From: an uncultured Sphingobacteriales bacterium
GTDB lineage: Bacteria; Bacteroidota; Bacteroidia; Chitinophagales; Chitinophagaceae
Assembly: GCA_946479435.1 (NCBI GenBank)
Contig: CAMLFX010000020.1
Location: forward strand, 1-39,254
Length of the DNA: 39,254 nt
Direction: 5' to 3'
Shown: positions 16,177-25,406 of the stretch, in pieces
Layout: each line of letters opens with the position of its first letter
Position numbering within the stretch: the first letter of the stretch is position 1
Translations under genes and position numbers: made by a program
Notes under the pieces: generated by a model
What the model was told of the DNA's origin: nothing
Database searches by the model: none
What the model saw: only the letters and a program-made list of their open reading frames with translations

Positions 16177-17250
16177 TTATAATCTTGCTTTTACATTGGC
16201 AATATCGTCCAGGCGTTTTTCGGCCAGCTTCATAGCTGCAGCCTGTGTATGTATCTTTTCGGTTTCAGAGAGGTTATAAATCTCTAAAGTGCGGTCGTAT
16301 ATCTTATTTACATTGCCCATAACGCGTTCGCGGTTATAGCCATCCAGTTCGGCAGCTACGTTTATCAGGCCACCTGCATTTATCAGGAAGTCAGGAGCAT
16401 AGAGTATGCCCTTTTCTATCAGCATAGGGCCATGCACATTCTCATCGGCCAGCTGGTTGTTGGCAGCACCTGCAATTATAGGGCATTTCATTTTGTTGAT
16501 GCTTTCGGTATTTACCGTAGCACCCAGCGCGCATGGCGCGTATATGTCGAATTCTTTATTGAAAATCTCGTCGTTATTCACTACTTCAACCGAGCGGAAT
16601 TTATCAACCGTTTGTTTTACTTTTTCCTGGTTGATATCAGATATATAAACCTTAGCGCCTTCCTCTATCAGGTGGCCTACAAGGTACTGGCCTACGTGGC
16701 CTACACCCTGCACCAATACTTTTTTACCGCTCAGGCTATCGTTGCCCCATGCTTTTTTAGCAGAAGCCTTCATGCCCATGAATACACCATAAGCGGTGAA
16801 AGGAGAAGGATCGCCGCTGCCGCCCATATATTCAGGTACACCTGTTACAAAATCAGTTTCCAGCGAAATGTATTCCATATCGCGCGCAGAAGTATTTACA
16901 TCTTCGGCAGTTATATATTTACCATTCAGGCTATTGACAAATTTGCCGTAACGGCGCCATAACCCTTCCGATTTTATTTTAGTTGCATCGCCAATAATTA
17001 CCGCTTTACCACCGCCCAGGTTAAGGCCGCTGATAGCCGCTTTATAGGTCATGCCGCGGCTAAGGCGCAGGGCATCGATAATGCCTTCTTCATGTGTATT
17101 GTAATTCCACAAACGGGTGCCGCCTAAAGCAGGGCCCAGTGTGGTGTTATGTATAGCAATGATGGCATTGAGGCCTGAATGGGGATCGTGGCAGAAAACA
17201 AGCTGTTCGTGGCCCATTTGCTGCATGTGATCAAATACAGATTGCTGCAT
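16177..17250 (-). CDS. Leucine (Leu/Val/Phe) dehydrogenase
   Basis: NAD-dependent oxidative deamination of branched-chain amino acids to 2-oxo acids and ammonia, or the reverse. The 357 residues match the octameric leucine dehydrogenase family. The substrate pocket block GPALGGTR is at 39-46, Lys70 is in GMTYKAA, and catalytic Lys82 is in LNLGGGKAVI. The Rossmann nucleotide loop is GVGHVGQ at 182-188, followed by an acidic residue (VYISDIN) that favours NAD. Its product is the substrate class of a branched-chain 2-oxo acid dehydrogenase, so it may work with the E2 encoded at 6.4-7.7 kb (inference). It diverges from the receiver-CRP regulator across 233 bases, which makes that regulator a candidate controller. 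Confidence 0.93.
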   Translation of the reverse strand: MQQSVFDHMQQMGHEQLVFCHDPHSGLNAIIAIHNTTLGPALGGTRLWNYNTHEEGIIDALRLSRGMTYKAAISGLNLGGGKAVIIGDATKIKSEGLWRRYGKFVNSLNGKYITAEDVNTSARDMEYISLETDFVTGVPEYMGGSGDPSPFTAYGVFMGMKASAKKAWGNDSLSGKKVLVQGVGHVGQYLVGHLIEEGAKVYISDINQEKVKQTVDKFRSVEVVNNDEIFNKEFDIYAPCALGATVNTESINKMKCPIIAGAANNQLADENVHGPMLIEKGILYAPDFLINAGGLINVAAELDGYNRERVMGNVNKIYDRTLEIYNLSETEKIHTQAAAMKLAEKRLDDIANVKARL

Positions 17251-17407
17251 ATTAATTATTTAAGGGTGTAAACCTAATGAAAAACCTAATAACCCACCAC
17301 ATACGTGTATGGAAAGAAGCATTTTTTTATAACCATTTTTTTTGTTGACGGAAGTGTTTACTGGTTAGTGATTTATGGAATTTTAATAATGAAAAATGGC
17401 TGAAAAC

Positions 17408-17439
17408 TTGTGCAGGTAAAGCTTAGGGTATTATATTTA
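17408..17439 (+). promoter_or_regulatory. Possible promoter of the receiver-CRP regulator
   Basis: TTG at 17408-17410, a 21-bp spacer and TATATTTA at 17432-17439, one base from the -7 consensus. The predicted leader is about 38 nt. Confidence 0.35.
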
Positions 17440-17483
17440 TACGGTAATGTTAAACATAAGATTGTAGCAGGATTATTATAATA

Positions 17484-18548
17484 ATGGCCATGAAGAAGAT
17501 ACTATTAATAGAAGATAATGCTGATGTAAGAATGGTGATGGAAGAAGTTTTGGTGGAAGCAGGTTACAAAGCAATGATAGCTGAAGGCGGGGCAGAAGGA
17601 ATAAAAAAAGCTATAGAAAGCAAGCCTGACCTTATTGTGTGCGACATAATGATGCCTGATATGGATGGGTATGCCGTGATAGGGGAACTGCACAAACGCC
17701 CTGAAACACAAGGCATACCATTTATTTTTATGACAGCACTGGCAGACAGGATGGATGTGCGTAAGGGCATGGACCTGGGTGCCGATGACTATATTACCAA
17801 GCCATTGGTGAGCGGTGATGAGCTGGTAAGCGCTATAGAAAGCCGGCTGAGAAAAAATGAAAGGCTAAAACAAGATATACGCACAGGTATGGATGGCATG
17901 AACGACCTCATGCAAACCATGCAAGGGCAAGAGTTACTGGATCGTTATAAGGATAACGATAGCCTCAGGTTCAAGAAAAAACAACTGATATATACCGAAG
18001 GTGCATTGCCTGCGTATTTGTATTATGTAAAAAGCGGTAAGGTAAAATTGTACAAAACGAATGATGATGGGAAAGAGCTGGTAACTAACATAAGTACCGA
18101 CGGAGAGTTTATTGGCTACAATGCACTGATAGAGGAAGACGTGTATAAGGAAACTGCCGAAGCCATGGAGGATACCGAACTGTCGCTAATACCTGCGGCC
18201 AACTTTAAAGGCATGCTGAATAATAACCGGGATGTATTGCAGAAATTTGTACAGCTGCTGGCTAATAATGTAACCGAGCGTGAACGCCAGCTACTGGAGC
18301 TCGCATACAGCTCGCTGCGTAAAAAAGTAGCGAATGCTTTGATCACGTTATTCCGTAAGTATAAAAAAGACAATGTAGAAACATCATCGATAAAAATAGG
18401 AAGGGAAAACCTTGCTAATATTACCGGTACGGCTAAAGAATCGGTAATACGCACACTAAGCGATTTTAAAGATGAAAAGCTAATAGATATACGCGAAGGC
18501 AGCATCGTAATACTGAGCGAAGAGAAGCTGGCACGTATGCTGAACTAG
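17484..18548 (+). CDS. Response regulator fused to a CRP/FNR-type DNA-binding module
   Basis: A 354-residue transcription regulator with three parts. The receiver domain (1-125) has Glu10-Asp11, phospho-acceptor Asp54 in VCDIMMPDMDG, Thr84 and Lys106 (TKPL), all conserved. A helical linker runs about 125-160. A cyclic-nucleotide-binding fold (about 162-245, EGALPAYLYYVKSGKVKLY) is followed by a CRP-type winged helix (about 290-354, IGRENLANITGTAKESVIRTL). The phosphate-binding cassette reads GEFIGYNALIEEDVYKETAEA and lacks the Arg that holds the cAMP phosphate in CRP. It may therefore sense something else or serve as a dimer scaffold. No histidine kinase lies nearby. A second in-frame ATG two codons later (MKKILL) is an equally good start. 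Confidence 0.93.
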   Translation: MAMKKILLIEDNADVRMVMEEVLVEAGYKAMIAEGGAEGIKKAIESKPDLIVCDIMMPDMDGYAVIGELHKRPETQGIPFIFMTALADRMDVRKGMDLGADDYITKPLVSGDELVSAIESRLRKNERLKQDIRTGMDGMNDLMQTMQGQELLDRYKDNDSLRFKKKQLIYTEGALPAYLYYVKSGKVKLYKTNDDGKELVTNISTDGEFIGYNALIEEDVYKETAEAMEDTELSLIPAANFKGMLNNNRDVLQKFVQLLANNVTERERQLLELAYSSLRKKVANALITLFRKYKKDNVETSSIKIGRENLANITGTAKESVIRTLSDFKDEKLIDIREGSIVILSEEKLARMLN

Positions 18549-18555
18549 TGTGTTA

Positions 18556-19347
18556 TTAACCTAACAGGAACCGGATTGGCAAAGTATAGTAAACTTTTAC
18601 TGCTTTGCCATTTTGTTTTCCGGGCTTCCATTTAGGCATGCTGTTTACCACACGTAGTGCTTCTGCATCGCAACCGCTGCCAATGCCGCGTATTACTTTT
18701 GCATTGCTTACACTGCCATCTTCATTTACTACAAATTGTATAAATACTTTACCCTGTATATTATTATCGCGCGCTAATGGCGGGTAGATAAGTTGTTTGC
18801 TTAAGTAAGCAACCATATCGCCCTGAAATTCGGGCATCTGTTCAACTACCGTAAAGGGTTTTGTGTCTGTAACTGGCGGTGTTACAATTCCGGTTGTTAT
18901 TTTCGGAGCCTCTATTGTGCCGCTGATATCGCCGGGTAAACCAATATGTGTGCCGGTACCCGGAACCGCATCTGTTTTTCCGGCGGTTGGCAGGTCTTCA
19001 GGTTTCACCAGGTTATCGGGCGTAATGACCGGTGGTGTTAGTTTGGCCGTATTTATTTTTGGGGCGGCGTCAGCAGGTGGAGGTAGTATTACCGGTTTTA
19101 TGATTGTTGGTTCAATAATATGCGTCATTTCAATTTCGCGATGAACAACAGGATTAGTGTTGACGTGCGTGTGCCTTTTTATTGACCCTGCGATTGCCAG
19201 TACGATACATGCGCATACTACAATTAGAATTGCCGTGGTCATGCGGCGCTGATAATGACTGCGAAGCTCGTAACCGCCATATAGTTTGTTGCGGTTATCA
19301 AAAACAATGTCGAGATAGCTGGCTTGTAATATGGCTTGCTTTTGCAT
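18556..19347 (-). CDS. TonB energy-transducing protein
   Basis: Couples the inner-membrane proton-motive force to outer-membrane receptors. The 263 residues begin with the Bacteroidota signature SYLDIVFDNRNKLYGGYELR near 10-29. One membrane segment (about 36-54) follows, then a Pro/Thr-rich periplasmic spacer (about 75-170, repeated KP, PP and TP), and a C-terminal TonB domain (about 172-263) with YPPLARDNNIQGKVFIQFVV and the WKPGKQNGKAVKVYYTLPI core. ExbB and ExbD are not in the window. A TonB-dependent receptor is encoded 4 kb downstream on the other strand, but there is no direct link. The stop is 7 bases from that of the convergent regulator gene, with no terminator between. Confidence 0.93.
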   Translation of the reverse strand: MQKQAILQASYLDIVFDNRNKLYGGYELRSHYQRRMTTAILIVVCACIVLAIAGSIKRHTHVNTNPVVHREIEMTHIIEPTIIKPVILPPPADAAPKINTAKLTPPVITPDNLVKPEDLPTAGKTDAVPGTGTHIGLPGDISGTIEAPKITTGIVTPPVTDTKPFTVVEQMPEFQGDMVAYLSKQLIYPPLARDNNIQGKVFIQFVVNEDGSVSNAKVIRGIGSGCDAEALRVVNSMPKWKPGKQNGKAVKVYYTLPIRFLLG

Positions 19348-19416
19348 AACAATGTTGATTTGCTAATAAGAAGCAAATGCATTGTTATTTCCACAAAACG
19401 GTTTGTAATTTATTTG

Positions 19417-20478
19417 TCAGCCTTTGCGCTCTTCTCTCCACTGGTCGCGGTGCTTACGTAGCGGGTGGTCTTTCGATTTGTTGAATACCATGATACCATT
19501 CTCACGGCCGGCACGGCGGGCGCGCTGCTCATCGGGCTCAAGATGTTTTTCCTCTTTACAGGTTTCGCTGCAACAACCATCCAGTTTTGCCGCACATTCA
19601 TCACACTGAATGAATAATAAGTGGCAACCGTCGTTCAGGCAGTTTGTGTGTGTATCGCAAGGCTTGCCGCAGGTGTGGCATTGAGCAATTACATCGTTGG
19701 TTATACGTTCGCCCAGGCGGCCATCGAACACGAAGTTTTTACCAATAAATTTTAGCGGGAGGTTTTCTTCTTTCGCTTTGCGTGCATATTCAATAATACC
19801 ACCTTCCACATGAAACACGTTTTTAAAACCGTTGTGCAATAGATATGCACTGGCTTTTTCGCAGCGTATGCCACCTGTGCAGTACATCACAATGTTCTTA
19901 TCCTTCTGGTCTTTCAGCATATCGACCGCCATAGGCAGCTGGTCGCGGAAAGTATCAGACGGAACTTCAATAGCATTTTCAAAATGGCCCACTTCGTATT
20001 CGTAGTGGTTGCGCATATCTACTATGATAGTGTTTTCTTTTTCAGCAAGTTCATTAAACTCTTTCGCTTTCAGGTAGTGGCCTGTTTTACCGGGATCGAA
20101 GCTGGGATCATTAATGCCATCGGCTACAATTTTTTCGCGCACTTTTATTTTCAGTACCCAGAAAGATTTACCATCGTCATCTACAGCAATATTCATTCGG
20201 ATGCCGTTTAGCTCGGGCGCTGAAGCATACAATATATCGCGAAAGGTTTCGTAATTGTTGGCAGGCACGCTAACCTGTGCGTTGATACCTTCGTGGGCAA
20301 TATAAATACGGCCAAATACATTCAGCTCGTAAAATTTCTTATATAGTTCATCGCGAAAAGCCTGTGGCTCTGTAACATGAAAATACTTGTAGAAGGAAAC
20401 TGTGGTACGTGGCTCGGTTTCGGCCAGCATACGCTGCTTCAGTTCCTCGTTCGAGATGCGGTTGTGTAGCACTGGCAT
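19417..20478 (-). CDS. trhO: tRNA uridine(34) hydroxylase (rhodanese family)
   Basis: Oxygen-dependent formation of 5-hydroxyuridine at the tRNA wobble position, known for E. coli TrhO (YceA). The 353 residues show the N-terminal acylphosphatase-like domain (about 25-115, [22 protein letters not shown]), a rhodanese domain (about 135-235) with active Cys200 in [13 protein letters not shown], and a Cys-rich C-terminus (267-307) with CHTC, CDEC and GCCSETC motifs that probably binds zinc. All parts of the family are present. It lies 69 bases upstream of tonB on the same strand and may or may not be co-transcribed with it. Confidence 0.93.
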   Translation of the reverse strand: MPVLHNRISNEELKQRMLAETEPRTTVSFYKYFHVTEPQAFRDELYKKFYELNVFGRIYIAHEGINAQVSVPANNYETFRDILYASAPELNGIRMNIAVDDDGKSFWVLKIKVREKIVADGINDPSFDPGKTGHYLKAKEFNELAEKENTIIVDMRNHYEYEVGHFENAIEVPSDTFRDQLPMAVDMLKDQKDKNIVMYCTGGIRCEKASAYLLHNGFKNVFHVEGGIIEYARKAKEENLPLKFIGKNFVFDGRLGERITNDVIAQCHTCGKPCDTHTNCLNDGCHLLFIQCDECAAKLDGCCSETCKEEKHLEPDEQRARRAGRENGIMVFNKSKDHPLRKHRDQWREERKG

Positions 20479-20522
20479 TGTGTACCTTCCTTTCTTTTTT
20501 GAGGGGTTGAAAAATAGAGCCG

Positions 20523-20530
20523 CAAAGATA
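20523..20530 (-). promoter_or_regulatory. Probable -7 element of trhO
   Basis: Minus strand TATCTTTG, an exact consensus match, placing transcription start near 20516 with a 38-nt leader. No -33 TTG at standard spacing. Confidence 0.4.
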
Positions 20531-20601
20531 AGAAAAACCTGCTATCAGAAATGTGCCAATCAATAGTGCAGTTTTGAAGCTATATTGATAATTTAGGGTT
20601 T

Positions 20602-21066
20602 ATGAGAAAGCTATTGATGTTTTTATTGGCTGTAAGTTTTTGTAGCGCCATATATGCGCAACCTACACCTGTTGAAATAAAACAGTTGCCCGGCCATTAC
20701 TACGTAGGCACCCGCCAGCAGTTAAAAGACGGAGTGAATTGTTTTGTGATAACCGACCGTAAAGACTATGAAGATTTTTTTGGGAAAACAGACAGGGCCG
20801 ACACACCTAAATTCAGTAAAGAGATAATGCTGGTATTGCTAATGCCGGCATCGAAGAAAGACTCTAAGATGGAGTTTAAGAAAGTAGATATGAAGGCGGG
20901 AGATTTCGTGGAGGCCTATTGCGCGCTGGATCTTAACAAAGGTAGAATGCCTTACGAGGCTTACCCCATAGCCACATGTGTAATACCAAGATACAATGGC
21001 GTGAAAAAAGTGAACTTTTACAACGAAAGAGGAATGAAACTTATACAGTCAGTACCTTTCAAATAG
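20602..21066 (+). CDS. Small secreted protein of unknown function
   Basis: A 154-residue product starting with a clear signal peptide (MRKLLMFLLAVSFCSAIYAQ, cleavage after about residue 19). The mature part has about 135 residues with LPGHYYVGTRQQL, DRKDYEDFFGKTDRADTPKF and VNFYNERGMKLIQSVPF. It resembles the small beta-rich periplasmic proteins common in this phylum, but I cannot name a family. Two cysteines in the mature part (near NCFVITD and AYCALD) plus one near ATCVIPR could form a disulfide. It diverges from trhO and ends 3 bases from the convergent pspC-like gene. Confidence 0.72.
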   Translation: MRKLLMFLLAVSFCSAIYAQPTPVEIKQLPGHYYVGTRQQLKDGVNCFVITDRKDYEDFFGKTDRADTPKFSKEIMLVLLMPASKKDSKMEFKKVDMKAGDFVEAYCALDLNKGRMPYEAYPIATCVIPRYNGVKKVNFYNERGMKLIQSVPFK

Positions 21067-21069
21067 CAG

Positions 21070-21303
21070 TTACAACCACCTTAGCGGATTGCGCCTGCTT
21101 AGCCAGATGTATTGTTTCATATTCATCCAAAAGGCCAGCACCATATAAATGATAAGTGGTGAGCCAAGCGTCATAAAAGAGATATAAATAAACCATAGCC
21201 TGATGCGCGGCGATGCCACACCCAGTTTTTCGCCAATGGCAGCGCATACGCCAAAGGCCTTCCATTCTATAAAACTTTTGAGATTGACTAGCTTGTGGTA
21301 CAT
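21070..21303 (-). CDS. PspC-domain membrane protein
   Basis: A 77-residue protein that is a bare PspC domain: FIEWKAFGVCAAIGEKLGV in the first half, then VRLWFIYIS-like ASPRIRLWFIYISFM and a long membrane segment TLGSPLIIYMVLAFWMN. In phage-shock systems PspC is an inner-membrane sensor. Stand-alone short forms with an unknown role are common in Bacteroidota. I place the start at the ATG at 21303. A longer frame over the same bases is out of phase and is a shadow. It follows nnr by 65 bases on the same strand. Confidence 0.85.
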   Translation of the reverse strand: MYHKLVNLKSFIEWKAFGVCAAIGEKLGVASPRIRLWFIYISFMTLGSPLIIYMVLAFWMNMKQYIWLSRRNPLRWL

Positions 21304-21368
21304 ACGTGGTTACAAAACTAAGTGATAAGCACACCGCTACCAATACATAAGAAAATTTTGTGCCAATT

Positions 21369-22892
21369 TTAGCGCGCTCCCTCGAAAGAAGATTTAATAT
21401 GCGTATAGGCCTTGCCAAGGTTTGCGATAATATCGCCCGCCAGCATAGCCTCCTGCGATTGTGCTGTTGCTGCATAATTGCCCGCGAGGCCGTGCAGGTA
21501 TATACCTAAAATAGCGGCATCGTAAGGTTCATAACCTTGCGCTGCTAACCCGGCCAATATGCCCGTTAGCACATCGCCACTGCCGCCGGTTGCCATGCCC
21601 GCATTGCCTGTTATGTTATAATAGCATTCCCCTTCAGGGCTTATTGCCACCGTGTGATGATCTTTTAGAATAATATGAATATTATGCTTCATTGCCCTTG
21701 TGCGTGCCAGTTCGAGCCGCTGCATGGTGTTGCCTGTTTCACCGAATAGCTTGCTGAACTCTTTAGGGTGGGGGGTAAGTATGCTGTGCGCAGGTAGCTT
21801 ATGTAGCAAATCGGGTTGTGCTGCAATCATGTTCAACGCATCTGCATCTAATATCAGCGGTTGTTTACAAATATCCAGAAAGTCAGTAAAAGCACGGACG
21901 GTCTCCGGTTTAGTGCCAATACCGGGGCCTATGGCAATGCTCTGCATATTGTTCCAGTCGCTAATACGGTTGATATGTTTTTCTCCTTTTGTAATGCAAA
22001 GTGCCTCCGGAACGGTGGATTGCATAATACTATACCCGCATTCGGGTAGCAGTGCCACCACTTTGCCAGCGCCTGAGCGATAAGCAGCCCCGGCGGTTAG
22101 TGTTATCGCACCCACCATGCCGTAGCTGCCACCGGCTACATAAGCCGTACCGAAGCTGCCTTTGTGAGTGAACGGTTTGCGTGGGCGGTATATATCATTA
22201 ATCACCTTTTCATCAATAATATGATAACTGCTATGAGTAGAATCGATAAAGGTTGGATGCAGGCCGATATCGAGTATATGGATATTGCCGGCCAGGCTAC
22301 CTGTTTCGGGATGTAAAAATGAACGCTTATAGAACTGAAAGCTGAGTGTATCGGCGGTTTCAATAATTGCTGCGCCCGCGTCAGGTATGTTATCGGCGGG
22401 CATACCACTGGGTATATCAATTGCCAGCTTCCTGTTAGGCGTATCATTAATATGACCAATAAAGTTGGCTATCCAACCTTCTGCTGCACGGTTGAGGCCT
22501 GTGCCAAGAATAGCATCTATTATAACAATATGAGGGCCTATGTCTGTAATATATGTATCAGGTTGCAGTATTTGTACCAGGTTATTGTCAATAGCCTGCA
22601 GCCGCTCCAGGTTGTGTTTACAATCGGCAGACAGGTCAGTGCTCATTTGCAGCAGGAAAGCCTTGGCCTTGTACCCCTGCTGGTAAAGTAAACGTGTAAT
22701 AGCAAGCCCATCGCCGCCATTATTGCCTGTGCCACAAAGCACAATAAATACACTTTGCTGTGGCAGATTATCCTTTATCCATCGTATGCATGCACTGGCT
22801 GCGCGCTCCATAAGTTCGGTAGAAGAGATGCCCGACGCGTGTGTGGTGTACGCATCGCATGCCTTTATTTGCGAAGCTGAGAATATCTTCAT
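21369..22892 (-). CDS. nnr: Bifunctional NAD(P)HX epimerase/dehydratase
   Basis: Repairs hydrated NADH and NADPH. The 507 residues contain an N-terminal YjeF epimerase domain (about 1-215) with VLCGTGNNGGDGLAITR near 51-67 and the GTGLNR loop, and a C-terminal ADP-dependent dehydratase of ribokinase fold (about 225-500) with YVAGGSYGMVGA, AYRSGAGKV, IGPGIG, LDADALN, LTPHPKE and the anion-hole block MATGGSGDVLTG. The domain order matches E. coli Nnr. Both active sites look intact. It is transcribed away from the TonB-dependent receptor with a shared 177-base promoter region. Confidence 0.95.
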   Translation of the reverse strand: MKIFSASQIKACDAYTTHASGISSTELMERAASACIRWIKDNLPQQSVFIVLCGTGNNGGDGLAITRLLYQQGYKAKAFLLQMSTDLSADCKHNLERLQAIDNNLVQILQPDTYITDIGPHIVIIDAILGTGLNRAAEGWIANFIGHINDTPNRKLAIDIPSGMPADNIPDAGAAIIETADTLSFQFYKRSFLHPETGSLAGNIHILDIGLHPTFIDSTHSSYHIIDEKVINDIYRPRKPFTHKGSFGTAYVAGGSYGMVGAITLTAGAAYRSGAGKVVALLPECGYSIMQSTVPEALCITKGEKHINRISDWNNMQSIAIGPGIGTKPETVRAFTDFLDICKQPLILDADALNMIAAQPDLLHKLPAHSILTPHPKEFSKLFGETGNTMQRLELARTRAMKHNIHIILKDHHTVAISPEGECYYNITGNAGMATGGSGDVLTGILAGLAAQGYEPYDAAILGIYLHGLAGNYAATAQSQEAMLAGDIIANLGKAYTHIKSSFEGAR

Positions 22893-22965
22893 TACGGCAA
22901 AATAAGTAAAAAATGATACCTGCTATGTGAACCTTTAGAAGATAGGATTGGACGGAAATGCTACA

Positions 22966-22996
22966 TTTGGTCACTATACTGTAATTCCTATCTTTG
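22966..22996 (+). promoter_or_regulatory. Strong Bacteroidota-type promoter of the TBDR-TPR cluster
   Basis: TTTG at 22966-22969, a spacer of exactly 19 bp and TATCTTTG at 22989-22996. Both elements match the TTTG-N19-TAnnTTTG consensus perfectly. Transcription should start near 23003, leaving a leader of about 67 nt before the TBDR ATG. It is the best promoter in the window. Confidence 0.75.
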
Positions 22997-23006
22997 TCGC
23001 GCGCAC

Positions 23007-23014
23007 CAAAAGTA
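23007..23014 (-). promoter_or_regulatory. Possible -7 element of nnr
   Basis: Minus strand TACTTTTG, an exact consensus match. A TTTG lies 23 bp upstream, slightly long. If real, the promoter overlaps the start site of the divergent TBDR promoter. Confidence 0.3.
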
Positions 23015-23069
23015 AATAAAAGCGTATTTTTCCGCCACAAAATAATCTTATTGTAAAAATATATATTAT

Positions 23070-25391
23070 ATGCAAAAACGCTCGGGCCTTTTAGCCATCC
23101 TGTTTTTATGCCTATCGGCAGTTGCATTCGCCCAAACAGGTACTATTAAGGGCTTTGTTTACGATCGCGCATCGGGTGAGCCAATGATATTTACAAACGT
23201 GTTGCTGGAAGGTACTACCATGGGTGTACAAACCGATGTAAACGGTTATTTTTCAATGCCCCAGATACCGGAAGGTACTTATACCATTTTTACCAGCCTT
23301 ATTGGCTACGATACTACCCGAACTACGGTAACCGTGAAATCGGGCAGTGTTATTACTAAAAAACTTTTCCTGGGCCAAAAGCAAACAGAACTGAGAGGCG
23401 TAGAAGTATCGGCACGTAAAACCGAAAAAATAACCCAGGTAAACGCAGGTAGCCTGACGGTAACAGCAAAAGAAATGAAGATGATGCCCAGTTCGGGTGG
23501 CGAACCGGATATTGCCCAATACCTGCAGGTTGTTCCCGGTGTTGTATTTACCGGCGACCAGGGCGGACAGCTTTATATACGTGGTGGTGCGCCTTCGCAA
23601 ACGGGTATATTATTAGATGGTGTCACTATTTATAACCCTTTCCACTCAATAGGTCTTTATTCGGTATTCGAAACAGATGCGATACGCAATGTTGATGTAC
23701 AAACAGCAGGTTTTGGTGCGCAGTATGGTAACCGTACATCGGCAATACTGGATGTTCGCACTAAAGATGGTAATAAAAACCGCCTGTCTGGTAAAGTTTC
23801 TGCTTCACCTATTATGGCAAGAGTAATGCTGGAAGGCCCGCTGGCAAAATCTAAAAAAGAAGGTGGGTCTGCAACAACATTCCTGTTATCGGCTAAACAT
23901 AGTTACCTGAGCTCAACTTCACAATCGTTATATGGTAGTTTTGGTGAACCTTTTAAAAGCGGTTTGCCTTTCGACTTTACCGATCTGTATGGTAAAGTGA
24001 CTTTCAGCAGTGATAATGGTAGTAAGCTTAATTTATTCGGTTTCAATTTTAATGATAAAGCTAAATTGCTTGATCCCGGTACCCATGCTGAAAATGCGGC
24101 TTATAAATGGAACGCTACCGGCGCAGGCGCTACTTTCGTAGTAACACCCGGAAGCAGTTCGGCACTTATAAATGGTAAGTTCGCATACTCTAAATATGAT
24201 GTAGAGTTGAACGAGAAAAATTATGTGCCAAGGAAAAGTGGGGTATCGGGCTTTGAGGGCGCTATAGACTTCACCTACTATTTTCCAAGATATAGCCAGA
24301 TAAAATACGGTATAGAAGTTAGTGGCCTATACACAACTCTTGACTACGTAAGTGAAAGCGAGAAAAGCGTAACGAGCAGCCTGGAGCGCCGTAACACAAA
24401 TGGTGCGTTGTTTGTTTCTTATCGCAAGAATTTTTCTGAGAAGTTTATATTTGAACCAAGCGTACGCATACAATACTATTCGGCTTTAGCTAAGTTATCG
24501 CCTGAGCCACGTTTGGGTATGAAATACAATATATCTAAAACAGTGCGCCTGAAAGCAGCTGGTGGTGTATATTCTCAAAACCTGTTGAGTACAAAAAGTG
24601 ACAGGGATATTGTAAACTTATTCACAGGTTTCATATTGAGCCCGGATGAGCGTCTTAAAAACACAAGTGGCGAAGACGTAAACACTAATCTGCAAATGGC
24701 CTACCACGCATTGGGTGGTATAGAAGTAGATATAAAAAATGTTGAGCTGAACCTGGAGCCCTGGTATAAGAATTTTACACAGCTAATTGAATTCAACCGT
24801 AATCAGCAAAACGCAACCGATCCTGACTTCCAGGTGGGTAGTGGTATTGCGCGCGGTATCGATCTTTCGGCAAGATACAATCAAGGCCGTTTATACTTAT
24901 GGGGTGTAGTATCGTACCAGGTGATAGAGTATAAATCAATCGATTCAAAAGGTGAGGTACAAACATATCCGCCGCCATTCGACAGACGTGTAAACATAAA
25001 CCTGTTGGCTAGCTATGCAGCCGGCAAAAAGAAAGACTGGGAACTATCGGCACGTATGAATGTTGGTTCTCCATTCCCTTTCACACAAACGCAGGCGTTT
25101 TGGGAAAACCAGTCAATAGAAGGTATCCAGGGAAATGTTAACCAGGGAAATGGTAGCCTTGGAATATTGTATGCTGATGCTATCAATGGTGGCCGCTTGT
25201 CGTGGTATCATCGTTTGGATATCTCGGCACGTAAAAGGTTTATCTTAGGCGCATATTCTAATCTTGAAACAACGCTGAGTGTTAGCAATGTTTACAACAG
25301 GAACAATATATTTTATATTAACCGTACCGATAACCAACGCGTTTACCAGCTGCCTATATTCCCGAGTTTGAATGTAACGTGGAACTTTTAA
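23070..25391 (+). CDS. TonB-dependent outer-membrane receptor
   Basis: A 773-residue receptor with a signal peptide ending AFAQ (residue 22). A CarboxypepD_reg-like beta-sandwich (about 24-106, GTIKGFVYDRASGEPM and NGYFSMPQIPEGTYTI) is followed by a plug domain (about 115-230) with QVVPGV, GDQGGQLYIRGGAPSQTG and LLDGVTIYNPFH, and by a 22-strand-type barrel ending in Phe (NVTWNF). No SusD partner follows, so it does not look like a glycan SusCD pair. The next gene is 15 bases on and codes for a TPR protein. The substrate cannot be deduced. First gene of a four-gene envelope cluster behind an excellent promoter. Confidence 0.92.
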   Translation: MQKRSGLLAILFLCLSAVAFAQTGTIKGFVYDRASGEPMIFTNVLLEGTTMGVQTDVNGYFSMPQIPEGTYTIFTSLIGYDTTRTTVTVKSGSVITKKLFLGQKQTELRGVEVSARKTEKITQVNAGSLTVTAKEMKMMPSSGGEPDIAQYLQVVPGVVFTGDQGGQLYIRGGAPSQTGILLDGVTIYNPFHSIGLYSVFETDAIRNVDVQTAGFGAQYGNRTSAILDVRTKDGNKNRLSGKVSASPIMARVMLEGPLAKSKKEGGSATTFLLSAKHSYLSSTSQSLYGSFGEPFKSGLPFDFTDLYGKVTFSSDNGSKLNLFGFNFNDKAKLLDPGTHAENAAYKWNATGAGATFVVTPGSSSALINGKFAYSKYDVELNEKNYVPRKSGVSGFEGAIDFTYYFPRYSQIKYGIEVSGLYTTLDYVSESEKSVTSSLERRNTNGALFVSYRKNFSEKFIFEPSVRIQYYSALAKLSPEPRLGMKYNISKTVRLKAAGGVYSQNLLSTKSDRDIVNLFTGFILSPDERLKNTSGEDVNTNLQMAYHALGGIEVDIKNVELNLEPWYKNFTQLIEFNRNQQNATDPDFQVGSGIARGIDLSARYNQGRLYLWGVVSYQVIEYKSIDSKGEVQTYPPPFDRRVNINLLASYAAGKKKDWELSARMNVGSPFPFTQTQAFWENQSIEGIQGNVNQGNGSLGILYADAINGGRLSWYHRLDISARKRFILGAYSNLETTLSVSNVYNRNNIFYINRTDNQRVYQLPIFPSLNVTWNF

Positions 25392-25406
25392 TCAGAGACC
25401 ATTTGG

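Noticed and set aside
21059..21475. 138-codon minus-strand frame over the pspC region
   Set aside because: It is out of phase with the recognisable PspC domain at 21070-21303 and has no family resemblance; it is a shadow.
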